The notes: generated by a model not told the origin, from the sequence alone. A stretch of 64,000 bases of DNA from Mesorhizobium sp. Root554 (GCF_001427025.1 NZ_LMGA01000001.1:163-64162); one strand, 5' to 3'; positions 1-10,203 are shown, numbered from the stretch's first letter. Translations and numbers: made by a program.

Positions 1-22
1 GAGGGCAGGAGCAGGCCGCCGC

Positions 23-679
23 ATGACCCACGCCACGACAGCCAGCCTCAAGACCCTCGCCGGTCAATCCGTGCTCTTCGTCATGGCGGCGCAGGCCGAA
101 TACGGGCCGCATCTTCGGCGTCTCTTCACGCCGTTCATGACCGGGGTCGGACCGGTCGAGGCCGGCGTCATGCTCGGAGCAGAACTTGCCGGGCTGAGGG
201 CGAACACCGCTCTGCCCGACCTGGTCGTGTCGCTCGGCTCCGCCGGCTCCCGCGTTCTGGAGCAGACCGAAATCTATCAGGCCGTGTCCGTCTCCTATCG
301 CGACATGGACGCCTCGGCGCTTGGCTTCGCGAAGGGACAGACGCCGTTCCTGGACCTGCCCGTGCGGGTCCCCTTGCCGTATCGCATTCCAGGTATCGAG
401 GCGGCGACGCTGTCGACCGGCGCGGCGGTCGTGTCCGGCGCCGCCTACGACGCCATGGATGATGACATGGTCGACATGGAAACCTACGCCTGCCTGCGCG
501 CATGCCAGCTTTTCGGCGTGCCGCTGGTCGCCTTGCGCGGCATTTCCGACGGCGCCGCCGAGCTTCGCCATGTCGGCGACTGGACCGAATATCTGCACGT
601 CGTCGACGAGAAACTCGCCGCAGCGGTGCGCCTGCTGGAGCGCGCGCTGGGCGACGGCACGCTCAGGCTTCAGGACTGA
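23..679 (+). CDS. mtnN: 5'-methylthioadenosine/S-adenosylhomocysteine nucleosidase
   Basis: This 218-residue protein has the nucleoside phosphorylase superfamily fold. The VDMET segment (about residue 150) supplies the Glu that binds the ribose, and the LRGISDGA segment (about residue 172) supplies the catalytic Asp that protonates the purine. In the family the enzyme removes adenine from methylthioadenosine and S-adenosylhomocysteine in the cytosol, recycling by-products of SAM-dependent reactions. Length fits the family. The ATG at 23 follows a purine-rich GGAGCAGG stretch. Its last 10 bases overlap the converging gene 670-996. Exact substrate preference cannot be read from sequence. Confidence 0.85.
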   Translation: MTHATTASLKTLAGQSVLFVMAAQAEYGPHLRRLFTPFMTGVGPVEAGVMLGAELAGLRANTALPDLVVSLGSAGSRVLEQTEIYQAVSVSYRDMDASALGFAKGQTPFLDLPVRVPLPYRIPGIEAATLSTGAAVVSGAAYDAMDDDMVDMETYACLRACQLFGVPLVALRGISDGAAELRHVGDWTEYLHVVDEKLAAAVRLLERALGDGTLRLQD

Positions 680-996
680 ACCGGCAGGTTCTTCGGATTG
701 CCGAAAAGAATGCCGATCATCCTGATACGGGCGGAGGTGTCGAGGTTCACATATTCGATGCCGCCGCCGGCTCCCTGCTCAAGCATCCAGCGCCCGACCG
801 CGCCCGTATCCCATTCCGCCGTGTAACCCCGATCCGAAAGTTGCCAGCGGCCGCTGCGGGTTTCGCCGTCCTCCAACCGCATGTGCGAGCTGCCGTCGCG
901 CGCCAGATAGACGTAGGCTTCCTTACCGTTTCGATCCAGCACATGCGTTGCGCCGGAAATGAGAACCGCCAGCGTCTCCTTCTGGAAAGTTGTCAT
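670..996 (-). CDS. Small conserved hypothetical protein, likely MarR-controlled
   Basis: A 108-residue soluble protein with no signal peptide or membrane segment. I do not recognise a family. The predicted pattern is beta-rich (alternating hydrophobic strands, residues 9-15, 26-32 and 50-60, with turn motifs such as DRNGKE and LEDGETRSG), like a small beta-sheet domain. It is transcribed divergently from the MarR gene at 1089 and the 92-base gap carries a MarR-type palindrome, so it is a likely target of that regulator. It converges on mtnN with a 10-base overlap. Function unknown. Confidence 0.65.
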   Translation of the reverse strand: MTTFQKETLAVLISGATHVLDRNGKEAYVYLARDGSSHMRLEDGETRSGRWQLSDRGYTAEWDTGAVGRWMLEQGAGGGIEYVNLDTSARIRMIGILFGNPKNLPVQS

Positions 997-1056
997 GATG
1001 AATCTCCTGTCTTGCCGATTGCCTTGAACAAGGGCAGCCCCTAATGTGGCTACATG

Positions 1057-1071
1057 GTCAAGTATCTTGAC
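1057..1071. promoter_or_regulatory. MarR-type operator, copy 1
   Basis: Perfect inverted repeat GTCAAG-TAT-CTTGAC. It lies just upstream of a possible -10 (TATAGA, 1072-1077) for the MarR gene, so bound repressor would block that promoter. The second identical palindrome at 1092-1106 strengthens the call. The assignment to MarR is inference from position. Confidence 0.65.
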
Positions 1072-1088
1072 TATAGAAGGAACGGTAA

Positions 1089-1550
1089 GTGGTCAAGGGT
1101 CTTGACGAAAATCCCGACTTTTTGCTCGATCATGTCGGCTGGCGCCTGTGGCGCGCCAACCGCGCATGGCAGGCGCGTTTCGCCGCCGGCATGAGGGCGG
1201 CCGGGCACCCTTGGTTCACCGAAGCGCGGGCCACCCTGCTTGGGCATCTGTCGCGCGCCGGCAGCCGCCAGTCGGCGCTGATCGAACGCATGGGCATCTC
1301 CAAGCAGGCGGTGCAGCAGTTGCTGGACGGGCTTGAGCAGGAAGGCATCGTGGAAAGGGTCGCCGACCCCCGCGATGCCCGCGGCAAGCTGGTGCGCTAC
1401 ACCGGCAAGGGGCTGGACGCGCTGCGCGACGGCGACCGGATCAAATACGAGATCGAAACCGATATTGCCGAGGCGCTCGGACGGGACCGCTTCGGGGCTT
1501 TGATGGACGGCCTTGCGGCAATGCATGAGGTTTCCGAATCGGATTCTTAG
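1089..1550 (+). CDS. MarR family winged-helix transcriptional regulator
   Basis: A 153-residue protein with the MarR layout. An N-terminal helix comes first, then a winged helix-turn-helix around residues 55-100 (LIERMGISKQAVQQLLDGLE as recognition region), the wing (RVADPRDARGKLVRYT), and a long C-terminal dimerisation helix. The DPRD-x-R wing signature is typical of MarR. The start is GTG at 1089, with an AAGGA ribosome site at 1077-1081. MarR proteins usually repress their own gene and a divergent neighbour until a small ligand releases them. The two palindromes at 1057 and 1092 fit that, and the second lies inside codons 2-6. Ligand unknown. Confidence 0.85.
   Translation: MVKGLDENPDFLLDHVGWRLWRANRAWQARFAAGMRAAGHPWFTEARATLLGHLSRAGSRQSALIERMGISKQAVQQLLDGLEQEGIVERVADPRDARGKLVRYTGKGLDALRDGDRIKYEIETDIAEALGRDRFGALMDGLAAMHEVSESDS
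1092..1106. promoter_or_regulatory. MarR-type operator, copy 2 (inside the coding start)
   Basis: Perfect inverted repeat GTCAAG-GGT-CTTGAC with the same half-sites as the copy at 1057-1071. The centres are 35 bases apart, close to a whole number of helical turns. It covers codons 2-6 of the MarR gene, so the repressor would act as a roadblock or bind cooperatively with copy 1. Confidence 0.6.
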
Positions 1551-1602
1551 CGCGACGCCGCAACCCATTGCGCCGACTCAACTTTGTCTCTAAACGCTCG
1601 CC

Positions 1603-3171
<1,569 letters not shown>

Positions 3172-3504
3172 CCCGGCGTCCTTCGGGGCGTTTCGCGAAT
3201 CCACGATAGCCGCTGACCTCAAAAGCCGAAATCCTCGCCTGCCACTGCAGACGAAGGGACGCTCTTGCGGTATCCAATTTTCTTGTCAACGCGCCAAGAT
3301 CGTAAGTGTAGAGTACCCCAGCCGCTCACGCCCCGGCATGGCGCGCATTGTCCGCATACAAATCCCATAGTCTTCATCTGCTGGGTCAGCCGCCCGACGT
3401 CATGATTGCGCTCAGACTTGCGCAGGGATTCCTGTGGCTTCTGCCATCGTTACGGCGCCTCCCGCTGACTTGACGGCTCCAGGCACTCCTTTGCCACGCC
3501 ACTG
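3172..3504. other. Non-coding stretch after guaA
   Basis: I see no convincing gene, RNA or strong terminator here. Open frames on the minus strand (about 3386-3810) have Arg/Ser-rich translations without family motifs. The stretch probably includes decayed sequence upstream of the hydrolase remnant that begins near 3505. Confidence 0.4.
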
Positions 3505-3783
3505 AATCTTCATTGAAGTTGCAGGAAGCACCAGTGACGCACGCAATGCCGGAACACCAGGATGGCTGCCGGTATTTCGTAACAGCAGCCTTGCTCGGTT
3601 CATGAACCGGAATAGGCCTGTGGTCGCTCCACATGCCCATGGGGACCGCTGCGCATCGTCTATCTCCAATATGCCAGCGACCCGATCGTCTTTTCGACTA
3701 TCGCGACGCTTACCGAATGCCGGACTGATGGAAGCTCCCCGACACGCGGCATCTGGGGTGGGTGACGATCGCGTTTCGGGGCG
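3505..3783 (+). pseudogene. Remnant of a PF10081-type alpha/beta-hydrolase gene
   Basis: Three reading frames together encode pieces of one protein. Frame one gives GTPGWLPVFRNSSLARFM (from about 3542). A shifted frame gives PWGPLRIVYLQYASDPIVF (from about 3637). A third gives FDYRDAYRMPD (from 3693), then a stop, then LGWVTIAF. From memory, this order of motifs matches the C-terminal catalytic part of the membrane-linked alpha/beta-hydrolase family (Abhydrolase_9). At least two frameshifts are needed: one between 3600 and 3640, and one in the T run at 3691-3694, where one lost T would explain the shift. An in-frame TGA follows at 3726. The N-terminal membrane domain and the nucleophile region are not visible upstream, so only a 3' fragment seems to remain. 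Confidence 0.6.
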
Positions 3784-4072
3784 GTGACGGCAGGCAGGCG
3801 GTCTCGCCATTCCACCAGCGTCACATGAATAAAAGCTATGCCTTCACGTCCTACTATTCATTTCAATTGTTTTCGGCCGCATCGTACCTTCCGGCGCAAT
3901 GTGAACCTGAGCAGGGTTCGGAGGAGGTCGGTGAAGCTTTTCTACAGCTTGTCGGCAAGGCTGGCGGGTCCGAAGATGCCGTCCGGAACGTCACGGGTGC
4001 GCAGACCCGCGCTCTCAGGTCGAAGCCAGGTTCGTGGGGTCGCATGGCGTGGTCCGCACGCGGGAGATTGTT
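3784..4072. other. Non-coding stretch before the sulfatase
   Basis: No gene is supported here. It may continue the decayed hydrolase gene and hold the promoter for the sulfatase, but I see no clear -35/-10 pair. Confidence 0.35.
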
Positions 4073-5614
4073 TTGAAAGTTGTTTTCATACTGTTCGATT
4101 CGCTTAATCGGCTGCACATTTCTCCTTACGGCGGGAGCAAGGTGCCGACCCCGAATTTCGCCCGGCTGCAGAAACGGTCAGCGACATTCGATAGCCATTA
4201 TGTCGGGTCGATGCCGTGCATGCCGGCGCGCCGCGATATGCATACAGGGCGTCTGAGTTTTCTTCACCGAAGCTGGGGGCCGCTTGAACCGTTCGACACG
4301 TCGTTCGCGGAACTGCTGCGCAACGCCGGCGTCTATACCCACCTGGTCACCGACCACTATCACTACTTCGAGGATGGCGGTTCGACCTACCACAACCGCT
4401 ACGCCAGCTATGAATTCTTCCGCGGCCATGAAAAGGACCCATGGCACGCGGTGGTCGAGCCCGATTGGGCCGAACTGGAACCCAAATGGCACCCGAAGCA
4501 ATTCACCCGCGACCGGAGCAGCAAGTATTATCCCTACATCATCAACCGCGAGCGCATTCGCGAGGAGTCCGACTTTCCGGCAATGAAGACCTTTGCGGCT
4601 GGCGTGGATTTTCTGGAGCGCAACGCCAGCGCCGACAACTGGCTGCTGCAGCTGGAAACCTTCAGTCCGCATGAGCCGCACCATGTGCCGGACCGTTTCA
4701 AGCAGGCGTACAGGACCGGCTGGAATCAGGGCATCCGCGACTGGCCGCCCTACGACAAGGTCCATGAGACGCAGGAGGAAGCCGACGAACTGCGGGCCAA
4801 CTACTACGCCTCACTCGCTATGTGCGACGAGCTTCTGGGCCGTGTCCTCGATGCGTTCGACACCCAGGACCTGTGGAAGGATACGGTCCTGATTGTCAGC
4901 ACAGACCACGGCTATTTGCTGGGCGAGCACGATTTCTGGGCGAAGAACCGCATGACCCTCTACGAGGAGATTGCGCACGTTCCTCTCATGGTCGCCCATC
5001 CCAAGCAGGATGTGGCCGGAACCCGCCGCAACGCCTTGACGCAGGTCATCGATCTCGCGCCGACCTTCCTCGACCTGTTCGGCCTGCCGCCCTGTGCCGA
5101 CATGACAGGACAATCCCTGCTGCCGGTGCTCGCGCACGACACGCCGCTGCGAGACGCCTTGCTGTTCGGCTATTTCGGCGGAGCTATCAACGCCACCGAT
5201 GGGCGTTACACCTATCACTGCTATCCGGTCGATGCCGACAAGGTTGAGATCAACCAGTACACGCTCATGCCGATGCATCTGAACTGCATGTTTTCGGTGG
5301 AGGAACTGAAGCAGACGACGCTGACCCGTGAATTCAGCTTTTCCAAAGGGGTGCCGATACTCAAGGTTCCGGTCACTGACCGCTCCCCCATGTATTTCAA
5401 CTATGGGCCGGGTTCCCTGATCGAGAAAGAAACGCGCCTCTACGATCTCGAGACAGATCCGAAACAGCAGCGGCCCCTGAGCGATGTGGCGGCGGAGACG
5501 AAAATCCGCGACAGGATGCTGGATCTCATGCGTCTGAACGAAGCGCCTCCGGAGGCGTTCGAGCGGGTTGGCGCGAGGTCGGCCGGCCAACTGGCTTCGC
5601 AGCCGGCGGAATAG
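4073..5614 (+). CDS. Type I sulfatase (formylglycine-dependent)
   Basis: A sulfatase-superfamily enzyme of 513 residues that should hydrolyse a sulfate ester. The signature C-x-P-x-R is seen as CMPAR at about residue 49, where Cys is converted to the catalytic formylglycine. The first metal-binding Asp lies near residue 9 (FILFDS). A later STDHGYLLGEHDFWAKN segment supplies the Asp-His pair that binds Ca2+. There is no signal peptide, so it is probably cytoplasmic. I chose the TTG at 4073 because GGGAG lies at 4062-4066, and because the protein then starts directly with the first beta strand. A GTG at 4034 would add 13 residues. No formylglycine-generating enzyme or sulfate transporter lies beside it. 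Substrate unknown. Confidence 0.85.
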   Translation: MKVVFILFDSLNRLHISPYGGSKVPTPNFARLQKRSATFDSHYVGSMPCMPARRDMHTGRLSFLHRSWGPLEPFDTSFAELLRNAGVYTHLVTDHYHYFEDGGSTYHNRYASYEFFRGHEKDPWHAVVEPDWAELEPKWHPKQFTRDRSSKYYPYIINRERIREESDFPAMKTFAAGVDFLERNASADNWLLQLETFSPHEPHHVPDRFKQAYRTGWNQGIRDWPPYDKVHETQEEADELRANYYASLAMCDELLGRVLDAFDTQDLWKDTVLIVSTDHGYLLGEHDFWAKNRMTLYEEIAHVPLMVAHPKQDVAGTRRNALTQVIDLAPTFLDLFGLPPCADMTGQSLLPVLAHDTPLRDALLFGYFGGAINATDGRYTYHCYPVDADKVEINQYTLMPMHLNCMFSVEELKQTTLTREFSFSKGVPILKVPVTDRSPMYFNYGPGSLIEKETRLYDLETDPKQQRPLSDVAAETKIRDRMLDLMRLNEAPPEAFERVGARSAGQLASQPAE

Positions 5615-5867
5615 GTTATGGTATGACAGCCGACGTCCCGCGCTCGGGCGGCGTTCCGCAGGAGATCATGCCGGGCGTTTCCGGCCTGCTCGCAGCGCGG
5701 AATTTCCCCGGTCCGGTCAGGCCGGGGGCTGTGTCTCGGTGATGGCCGTGAAGCTGGGAGAGCTGGATTCCTGACCCTGAGCACTGGCGGCATGCAAAGC
5801 CGCCTGTGGCCGAGACGGCCGCAACGCTTTGATGCTAGGCGGTTTCTACCTCCAACCCACGCCTGCC

Positions 5868-6758
5868 ATGAAATCACCGGTCGTTCCAACTTCAGGCCTC
5901 TCGCTCGCGGCGCTCGTGCTTGGCGGCGTCATTATCGGTCTGTCGCCGATCCTCGTGCGCCTGTCGGAGATCGGACCGGTCGCGACCGCCTTTTGGCGTG
6001 TCGCGCTGGCGGTGCTGCCGCTGCTGGCCTGGCGGGCCACCGAAGACCGCAAGACACGGCACAATCAGCGGCCATCTTCATTTCGTGACGTTGTCGCCTT
6101 GACCGTGCCCGGCGTAATGCTTGCCGGCGATCTTCTCGCCTGGCATGTCTCCATCCACCTGACGTCTGTGGCGAATGCCACGCTGCTCGCCAATATTGCG
6201 CCGATCTTTGTCGTTCTTGGCGGCTGGCTGCTGTTCAGGACCACAGTAACGCGAACGTTCCTCGCCGGTCTGGCCCTGTCGGTGGTCGGCGTTGTGATCC
6301 TCAGCGGCGGCGGCGGCTCGGCCTCGGGCGGCGGCAGCCATCTCGGCGGCGATGCGATGGCGGTGTTCGCGGCGCTATTTTACGCCGGCTATATACTCGC
6401 GCTGTCGCGCCTGCGCAGCCGCTACTCGACCCTGACGACGCTGCTGTGGTCTTCCGCTTCGGCGGCGATCTGCATCCTGCCATTCGCGCTCGTCTTCGAG
6501 CCGGCGATCTGGCCGACGACGCTCTACGCCTGGGCCATCGTGCTGGCGCTGGCCTGGCTTTGCCACGTCTGCGGCCAGGGCCTGATCATCTACGCTCTGG
6601 CGCTGCTGCCGGCGTCCTTCTCATCGCTGACGCTTTTGATCCAGCCCGTCGTCGCGGCGGGCGTGGCATGGCTGCTGTTGAACGAGCCGCTTGGCGCGGT
6701 GCAGGCCTTCGGTGGCGCGATCGTCATCCTGGGCATTCTGCTGGCCAGACGCAGGTAA
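5868..6758 (+). CDS. DMT superfamily (EamA) transporter
   Basis: An inner-membrane protein of about 296 residues with some ten hydrophobic segments and two repeated EamA halves. The first half starts at GLSLAALVLGGVIIGLSPIL. The second starts around DAMAVFAALFYAGYILALSR and ends with LLLNEPLGAVQAFGGAIVI, a hallmark of the family. Members export amino acids, metabolites or drugs, and the substrate cannot be told here. The start is uncertain: the ATG at 5868 gives the usual short N-terminus, while TTG/ATG codons at 5829 and 5832 would add about 13 residues. No ribosome site decides between them. Confidence 0.85.
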   Translation: MKSPVVPTSGLSLAALVLGGVIIGLSPILVRLSEIGPVATAFWRVALAVLPLLAWRATEDRKTRHNQRPSSFRDVVALTVPGVMLAGDLLAWHVSIHLTSVANATLLANIAPIFVVLGGWLLFRTTVTRTFLAGLALSVVGVVILSGGGGSASGGGSHLGGDAMAVFAALFYAGYILALSRLRSRYSTLTTLLWSSASAAICILPFALVFEPAIWPTTLYAWAIVLALAWLCHVCGQGLIIYALALLPASFSSLTLLIQPVVAAGVAWLLLNEPLGAVQAFGGAIVILGILLARRR

Positions 6759-6781
6759 GCTGCCGGGCCGGGGGATCCCTG

Positions 6782-7450
6782 TCACTTGATGTGAGGGTTC
6801 TTCTCGCGCTCCAGCACGGTGCGCACCGCCTTCCGCTGCAGCATCTGGTCCTTGTGGCGCGTGTAGTTCACCAGCGTCTCCATCGGCATTCCGTTGCTCA
6901 TCCCCCAGCCGTAGAACACCAGCGCGTAGGGGTCGGCCACCGTATAGACGTCTCCCATGATCCACCTCTTGCCGTCGATCAGGCCATCGACCTCCTGCAT
7001 CGCCTCCCAGTAGCCTTCGGTCGCCTTGGCGCGGATGTTGTCGAACATGTCTTCCCTGTCGGTGAAGCGATAGGGCCGGAATCGCGCCCGCTGGAAGATA
7101 TGCGGCGTGTTCGAAAACCACGCCATCTGGGCGATGCACTGCATCTGCTCGATCGTGTCGGCGGGGAACATGCCGGTTTCCGGGTAGGTCAGCCCGATAT
7201 AGGTCAGGATCGCCGTGTTTTCGGTGATGACGCGGCCGCCGACGGCCAGCGCCGGCACCTTGCCGCGCGGATTGACCGCGAGATACTCGGGCGTCATGTG
7301 CTGGTTCTGGGCGAGCAGCGTCTCGATCGCCTTATAGGGCTTGCCAGTCTCCTCCAGGGCGATGTGCGAGGCCAGCGAGCACGCTCCAGGGCTATAGAAC
7401 AGAACGGGCTCGCGTGTGTCCGCATCCCGAACCGTGGATATATCGTTCAT
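6782..7450 (-). CDS. Glutathione S-transferase family protein
   Basis: A 222-residue cytosolic GST. The N-terminal thioredoxin-like domain has SPGACSLASHIALEE, the beta-class style motif with Ser/Cys near the thiol. It also has NPRGKVPAL with the cis-Pro, and TENTAILTYI for the glutathione gamma-glutamyl group. A helical C-terminal domain follows. I prefer the ATG at 7450, which has GGAG nine bases upstream, over the ATG at 7465. It is the last gene of the minus-strand catabolic series and lies 84 bases after the molybdenum subunit gene. It could conjugate or isomerise a pathway intermediate, but that role is inferred from position only. Confidence 0.85.
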   Translation of the reverse strand: MNDISTVRDADTREPVLFYSPGACSLASHIALEETGKPYKAIETLLAQNQHMTPEYLAVNPRGKVPALAVGGRVITENTAILTYIGLTYPETGMFPADTIEQMQCIAQMAWFSNTPHIFQRARFRPYRFTDREDMFDNIRAKATEGYWEAMQEVDGLIDGKRWIMGDVYTVADPYALVFYGWGMSNGMPMETLVNYTRHKDQMLQRKAVRTVLEREKNPHIK

Positions 7451-7534
7451 GTCGCCGGTCTCCATCCTGGAACTGGCGCGGTCCGGGCAAGTCCGGCACG
7501 CGCGCGGTCATTTTCTCTGCGATGCCCTGTCCGA

Positions 7535-9640
7535 TCATGCCATCAGCGCCGCCACGATCCGCTCGCGCGTCATCGGCATGTCGCGGATGCGGACGCCGAG
7601 CGCATGGGCGACCGCGTTGCCGATGGCCGCCGCCGCCGGGCCGCCAGCGCATTCGCCGACGCCGAGGGCAGGGTGCTCTCTGGCATCGACGAGTTCGACG
7701 CTGATCTCGGGTATGTCGGTGAAGCGGATGACCGGATAGCTCTCCCAGTCGACGCTGGAGACACCAGCATCGCCGAAGCGAACCTCCTCGATCAGCGCCC
7801 AGCTGATCGCCTGGACGATATTGCCCTCGACCTGGTTGACGACACCATCGGGATTGATGACGAGGCCGGCGTCGACGGCGCACCAGATGTCGGTGACGCG
7901 CACCGTCTCGTCGACCTCGACCGCGGCGATGACTGCCGCATAGGCCGACGAGTTCTTGTAGCGGGCGAAACCGAGCCCCATGCCTCGTCCGCTGCCGGCC
8001 TCGCCGCGTCCTGACCAGTTCGCCATGGCCGCCACCCTTTCCAGAACCTTGCGTCCGCGCGGGTCCGAAAGGATTGCAAGCCGGTAGGCGAGTGGGTCTT
8101 CGCCGGCGCGCTCCGCCAGTTCGTCGAACAGGCCTTCGATGGCAAATACGTTCAGGGTCGCGCCAAGGCCGCGCAGCGACGAGGTTCGCACCGGCGCGTC
8201 ATGGACAAGATGGAAATCGATCCGCCTGGCCGGGATGTCGTAAAGCGGCATGCCGTTTCTGGTGGCGCCACCGCCGCGTTCTTCGGGAATGTCGAAGGGT
8301 TTGCGCTCGGGCGGCGGCGTTTCCAGTGCATCGGCCGCCAGCAGATAGGCGCCGCCGACACCCGGGCGCTGGCCGTGCGCGGCGCTCCAGATTTCCGTGG
8401 TCCAGTCGGCGGGGCGGCCTGCCTCGTCCAGCGCGGCGTGGACGGTGACGGCCATCGCCGAGGAAAGCGGCTCGTAGCCGAATTCTTCCTCCCGCCGCCA
8501 GCACAGCCGGACCGGCTGATCCGGCAGCGCGAGCGCCACCAGCGCAGCGTCGAGCGCGGCGTCATCGGCGCCGTTGTGGCCATAGCAGCCGGCGCTTTGC
8601 ACATGGTGGCAGGCGACTTTTTCAAGGGGCAAGCCGACGGTTTTTGCGATGTTGGCGCGCAGCGGATGCATGCCTTGCGCATGCGACCAGACGGTGAGCG
8701 TTCCGTCACGGAAAAGAGCCACTGCGCAGGATGGGGCGATCGACCCGTGCGACAGGAAGGGGCGGGTGAATCGCACGGAAACGCTCCGGGGCAGGGTTTC
8801 CGGCAATGGATCGCCGATCGTGCTGTCATGCGAAGGCTGCGCCGCGATCCAGTCCGGCGTCGCCTGTTCGGCGCGAAGGGTGCGGGCGTTGTCCCAGACG
8901 GCTCGCCCGGCTGCCGCCACAGCAGCGGCGCGCACCACGGTCTCGTCGGTTCCGACGAAGGCGACGAAATTGTCGACTCGCACGACACGGATGTCGCCCC
9001 CCGCGCTGCGTCGGACGGCGTCTTCGTCGAGCGCCGCCAGAACCGCGCCGCGGCCGGGCTGCCGCAACGTGCGGGCGTGGAGCATACCGGGCAGGATCAT
9101 GTCCTGGATGAAGCCCGAGCCAGTCAGCTTGGCCGGCAGGTCAAGCCGGGGAACGCTGGCGCCGACGATGCGGTGGGCGCTGGCCGGCTTTGGCGAAACC
9201 ATGCCCGTGGCCTCCGCCGACAGGTCGAGTTCGGAAGCGAGACGCCAGTAGTCGAGGCCGGTCGGCGCGCCGTTTTTCAGGAACTCGCCTGCGGCAATTG
9301 CCAACTCACCGGGCGCGGCGTTCAGGCGCAGCGCCGCGCGGATCGTCGCCATGGCTCGCACCTCCGCCGCGACGAGACGGATCGCAGCGCCCGAATGCTC
9401 GATCGACCAGCTCGACGCGGTATAGCCTTCGCCCGGACCCTCGATGCTGTTGCCCGACATCATGCGCACCTGGTCGATGTTCAGGTCCAGTTCCTCGGCC
9501 GCGATCTGGGCGAGCGCCGTCAGGATTCCCTGGCCGAGCTCCACCTTGCCGGTGGCGATGCGCACCGTGCGGTCGTCCTGGAAGCGCAGCCACCGGTCGA
9601 GCCGTGGGTTGTCCTTGAGGCTGGTGCTAAGTCCGGGCAT
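7535..9640 (-). CDS. Molybdenum hydroxylase large subunit (IorB-like, xanthine oxidase family)
   Basis: A 701-residue molybdopterin-binding subunit of the xanthine dehydrogenase/isoquinoline oxidoreductase family. These enzymes hydroxylate heteroaromatic rings or aldehydes with water as oxygen donor. Visible landmarks are VRIATGKVELGQGILTALAQ near the N-terminus, EGPGEGYTASSWS, and GVGECAGGPAAAAIGNAV near the C-terminus. The Glu of that last motif is the expected catalytic base at Mo. It overlaps the Fe-S subunit gene by 14 bases, so the two are co-translated. No FAD subunit gene is present, which fits the two-subunit IorAB type that passes electrons to a cytochrome or another carrier. No XdhC-like maturation gene lies nearby. 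Substrate unknown. Confidence 0.85.
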   Translation of the reverse strand: MPGLSTSLKDNPRLDRWLRFQDDRTVRIATGKVELGQGILTALAQIAAEELDLNIDQVRMMSGNSIEGPGEGYTASSWSIEHSGAAIRLVAAEVRAMATIRAALRLNAAPGELAIAAGEFLKNGAPTGLDYWRLASELDLSAEATGMVSPKPASAHRIVGASVPRLDLPAKLTGSGFIQDMILPGMLHARTLRQPGRGAVLAALDEDAVRRSAGGDIRVVRVDNFVAFVGTDETVVRAAAVAAAGRAVWDNARTLRAEQATPDWIAAQPSHDSTIGDPLPETLPRSVSVRFTRPFLSHGSIAPSCAVALFRDGTLTVWSHAQGMHPLRANIAKTVGLPLEKVACHHVQSAGCYGHNGADDAALDAALVALALPDQPVRLCWRREEEFGYEPLSSAMAVTVHAALDEAGRPADWTTEIWSAAHGQRPGVGGAYLLAADALETPPPERKPFDIPEERGGGATRNGMPLYDIPARRIDFHLVHDAPVRTSSLRGLGATLNVFAIEGLFDELAERAGEDPLAYRLAILSDPRGRKVLERVAAMANWSGRGEAGSGRGMGLGFARYKNSSAYAAVIAAVEVDETVRVTDIWCAVDAGLVINPDGVVNQVEGNIVQAISWALIEEVRFGDAGVSSVDWESYPVIRFTDIPEISVELVDAREHPALGVGECAGGPAAAAIGNAVAHALGVRIRDMPMTRERIVAALMA

Positions 9641-10124
9641 CAGCTACCCGGCGCATAATGGCAGCCGCTCTCAGCACCGCGCGCAGGATGCGGGGATGCG
9701 AACCGCAGCGGCAGAGGTTCGGATCGAGCGCGACGGCGACTTCTGCCCGTGTCGGGTCGGGATTGCGATCGAGCAGCGCCTTGGCGGCCATGAGCATACC
9801 GGACAGGCAATAGCCGCATTGTCCGGCTTGTTCGTCGATGAAAGCCTGCTGCAGCGGATGCAGGGCCTCGGGCGAGCCCAGACTTTCGACCGTCATGATC
9901 GAGCGGCGGCCGAGCGTCCCAGCCTCGCGGCTGCACGAATGGGTCGCAACGCCATCGACCAGCACCATGCAGGCGCCGCATTGCTCCAGCCCGCATCCAT
10001 AGCGGCTGCCCTTGAGCCCCAGGTGGTTGCGCAGCACATCGAGAAGCGGCGTCGTTGGCGGCGCATCGACTTGGCATTCGCGGCCGTTGACGGTCAGGGT
10101 GAGAGGTTCGTTCACGCGCTGCAA
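9627..10124 (-). CDS. (2Fe-2S)-binding subunit of molybdenum hydroxylase (IorA-like)
   Basis: A 165-residue small subunit with two [2Fe-2S] clusters. The plant-ferredoxin-like cluster is bound by Cys44, 49, 52 and 64 (CGLEQCGAC and HSCS). The second cluster is bound by Cys103, 106, 138 and 140 (CGYC and CRC). It carries electrons from the Mo centre of the partner encoded just downstream. The start is doubtful: TTG at 10124 has no good ribosome site, and a GTG three codons later is an alternative. An unusual hairpin lies in the leader (10149-10184). Confidence 0.88.
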   Translation of the reverse strand: MQRVNEPLTLTVNGRECQVDAPPTTPLLDVLRNHLGLKGSRYGCGLEQCGACMVLVDGVATHSCSREAGTLGRRSIMTVESLGSPEALHPLQQAFIDEQAGQCGYCLSGMLMAAKALLDRNPDPTRAEVAVALDPNLCRCGSHPRILRAVLRAAAIMRRVADART

Positions 10125-10148
10125 TTTATCATTTCGGGAGACGGGTCC

Positions 10149-10184
10149 GATGGGCCGTCGGTATCATTGTGACGACAGCCCATC
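10149..10184 (-). other. Intercistronic hairpin between tctC-like and iorA-like genes
   Basis: Two 12-base arms (10149-10160 and 10173-10184) pair with one mismatch around a 12-base loop. No T run follows on the minus strand, so it is not a simple intrinsic terminator. It may be a processing or stability element in the operon mRNA. Confidence 0.45.
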
Positions 10185-10203
10185 GTGCTTTGTCTGTTCA
10201 AAC

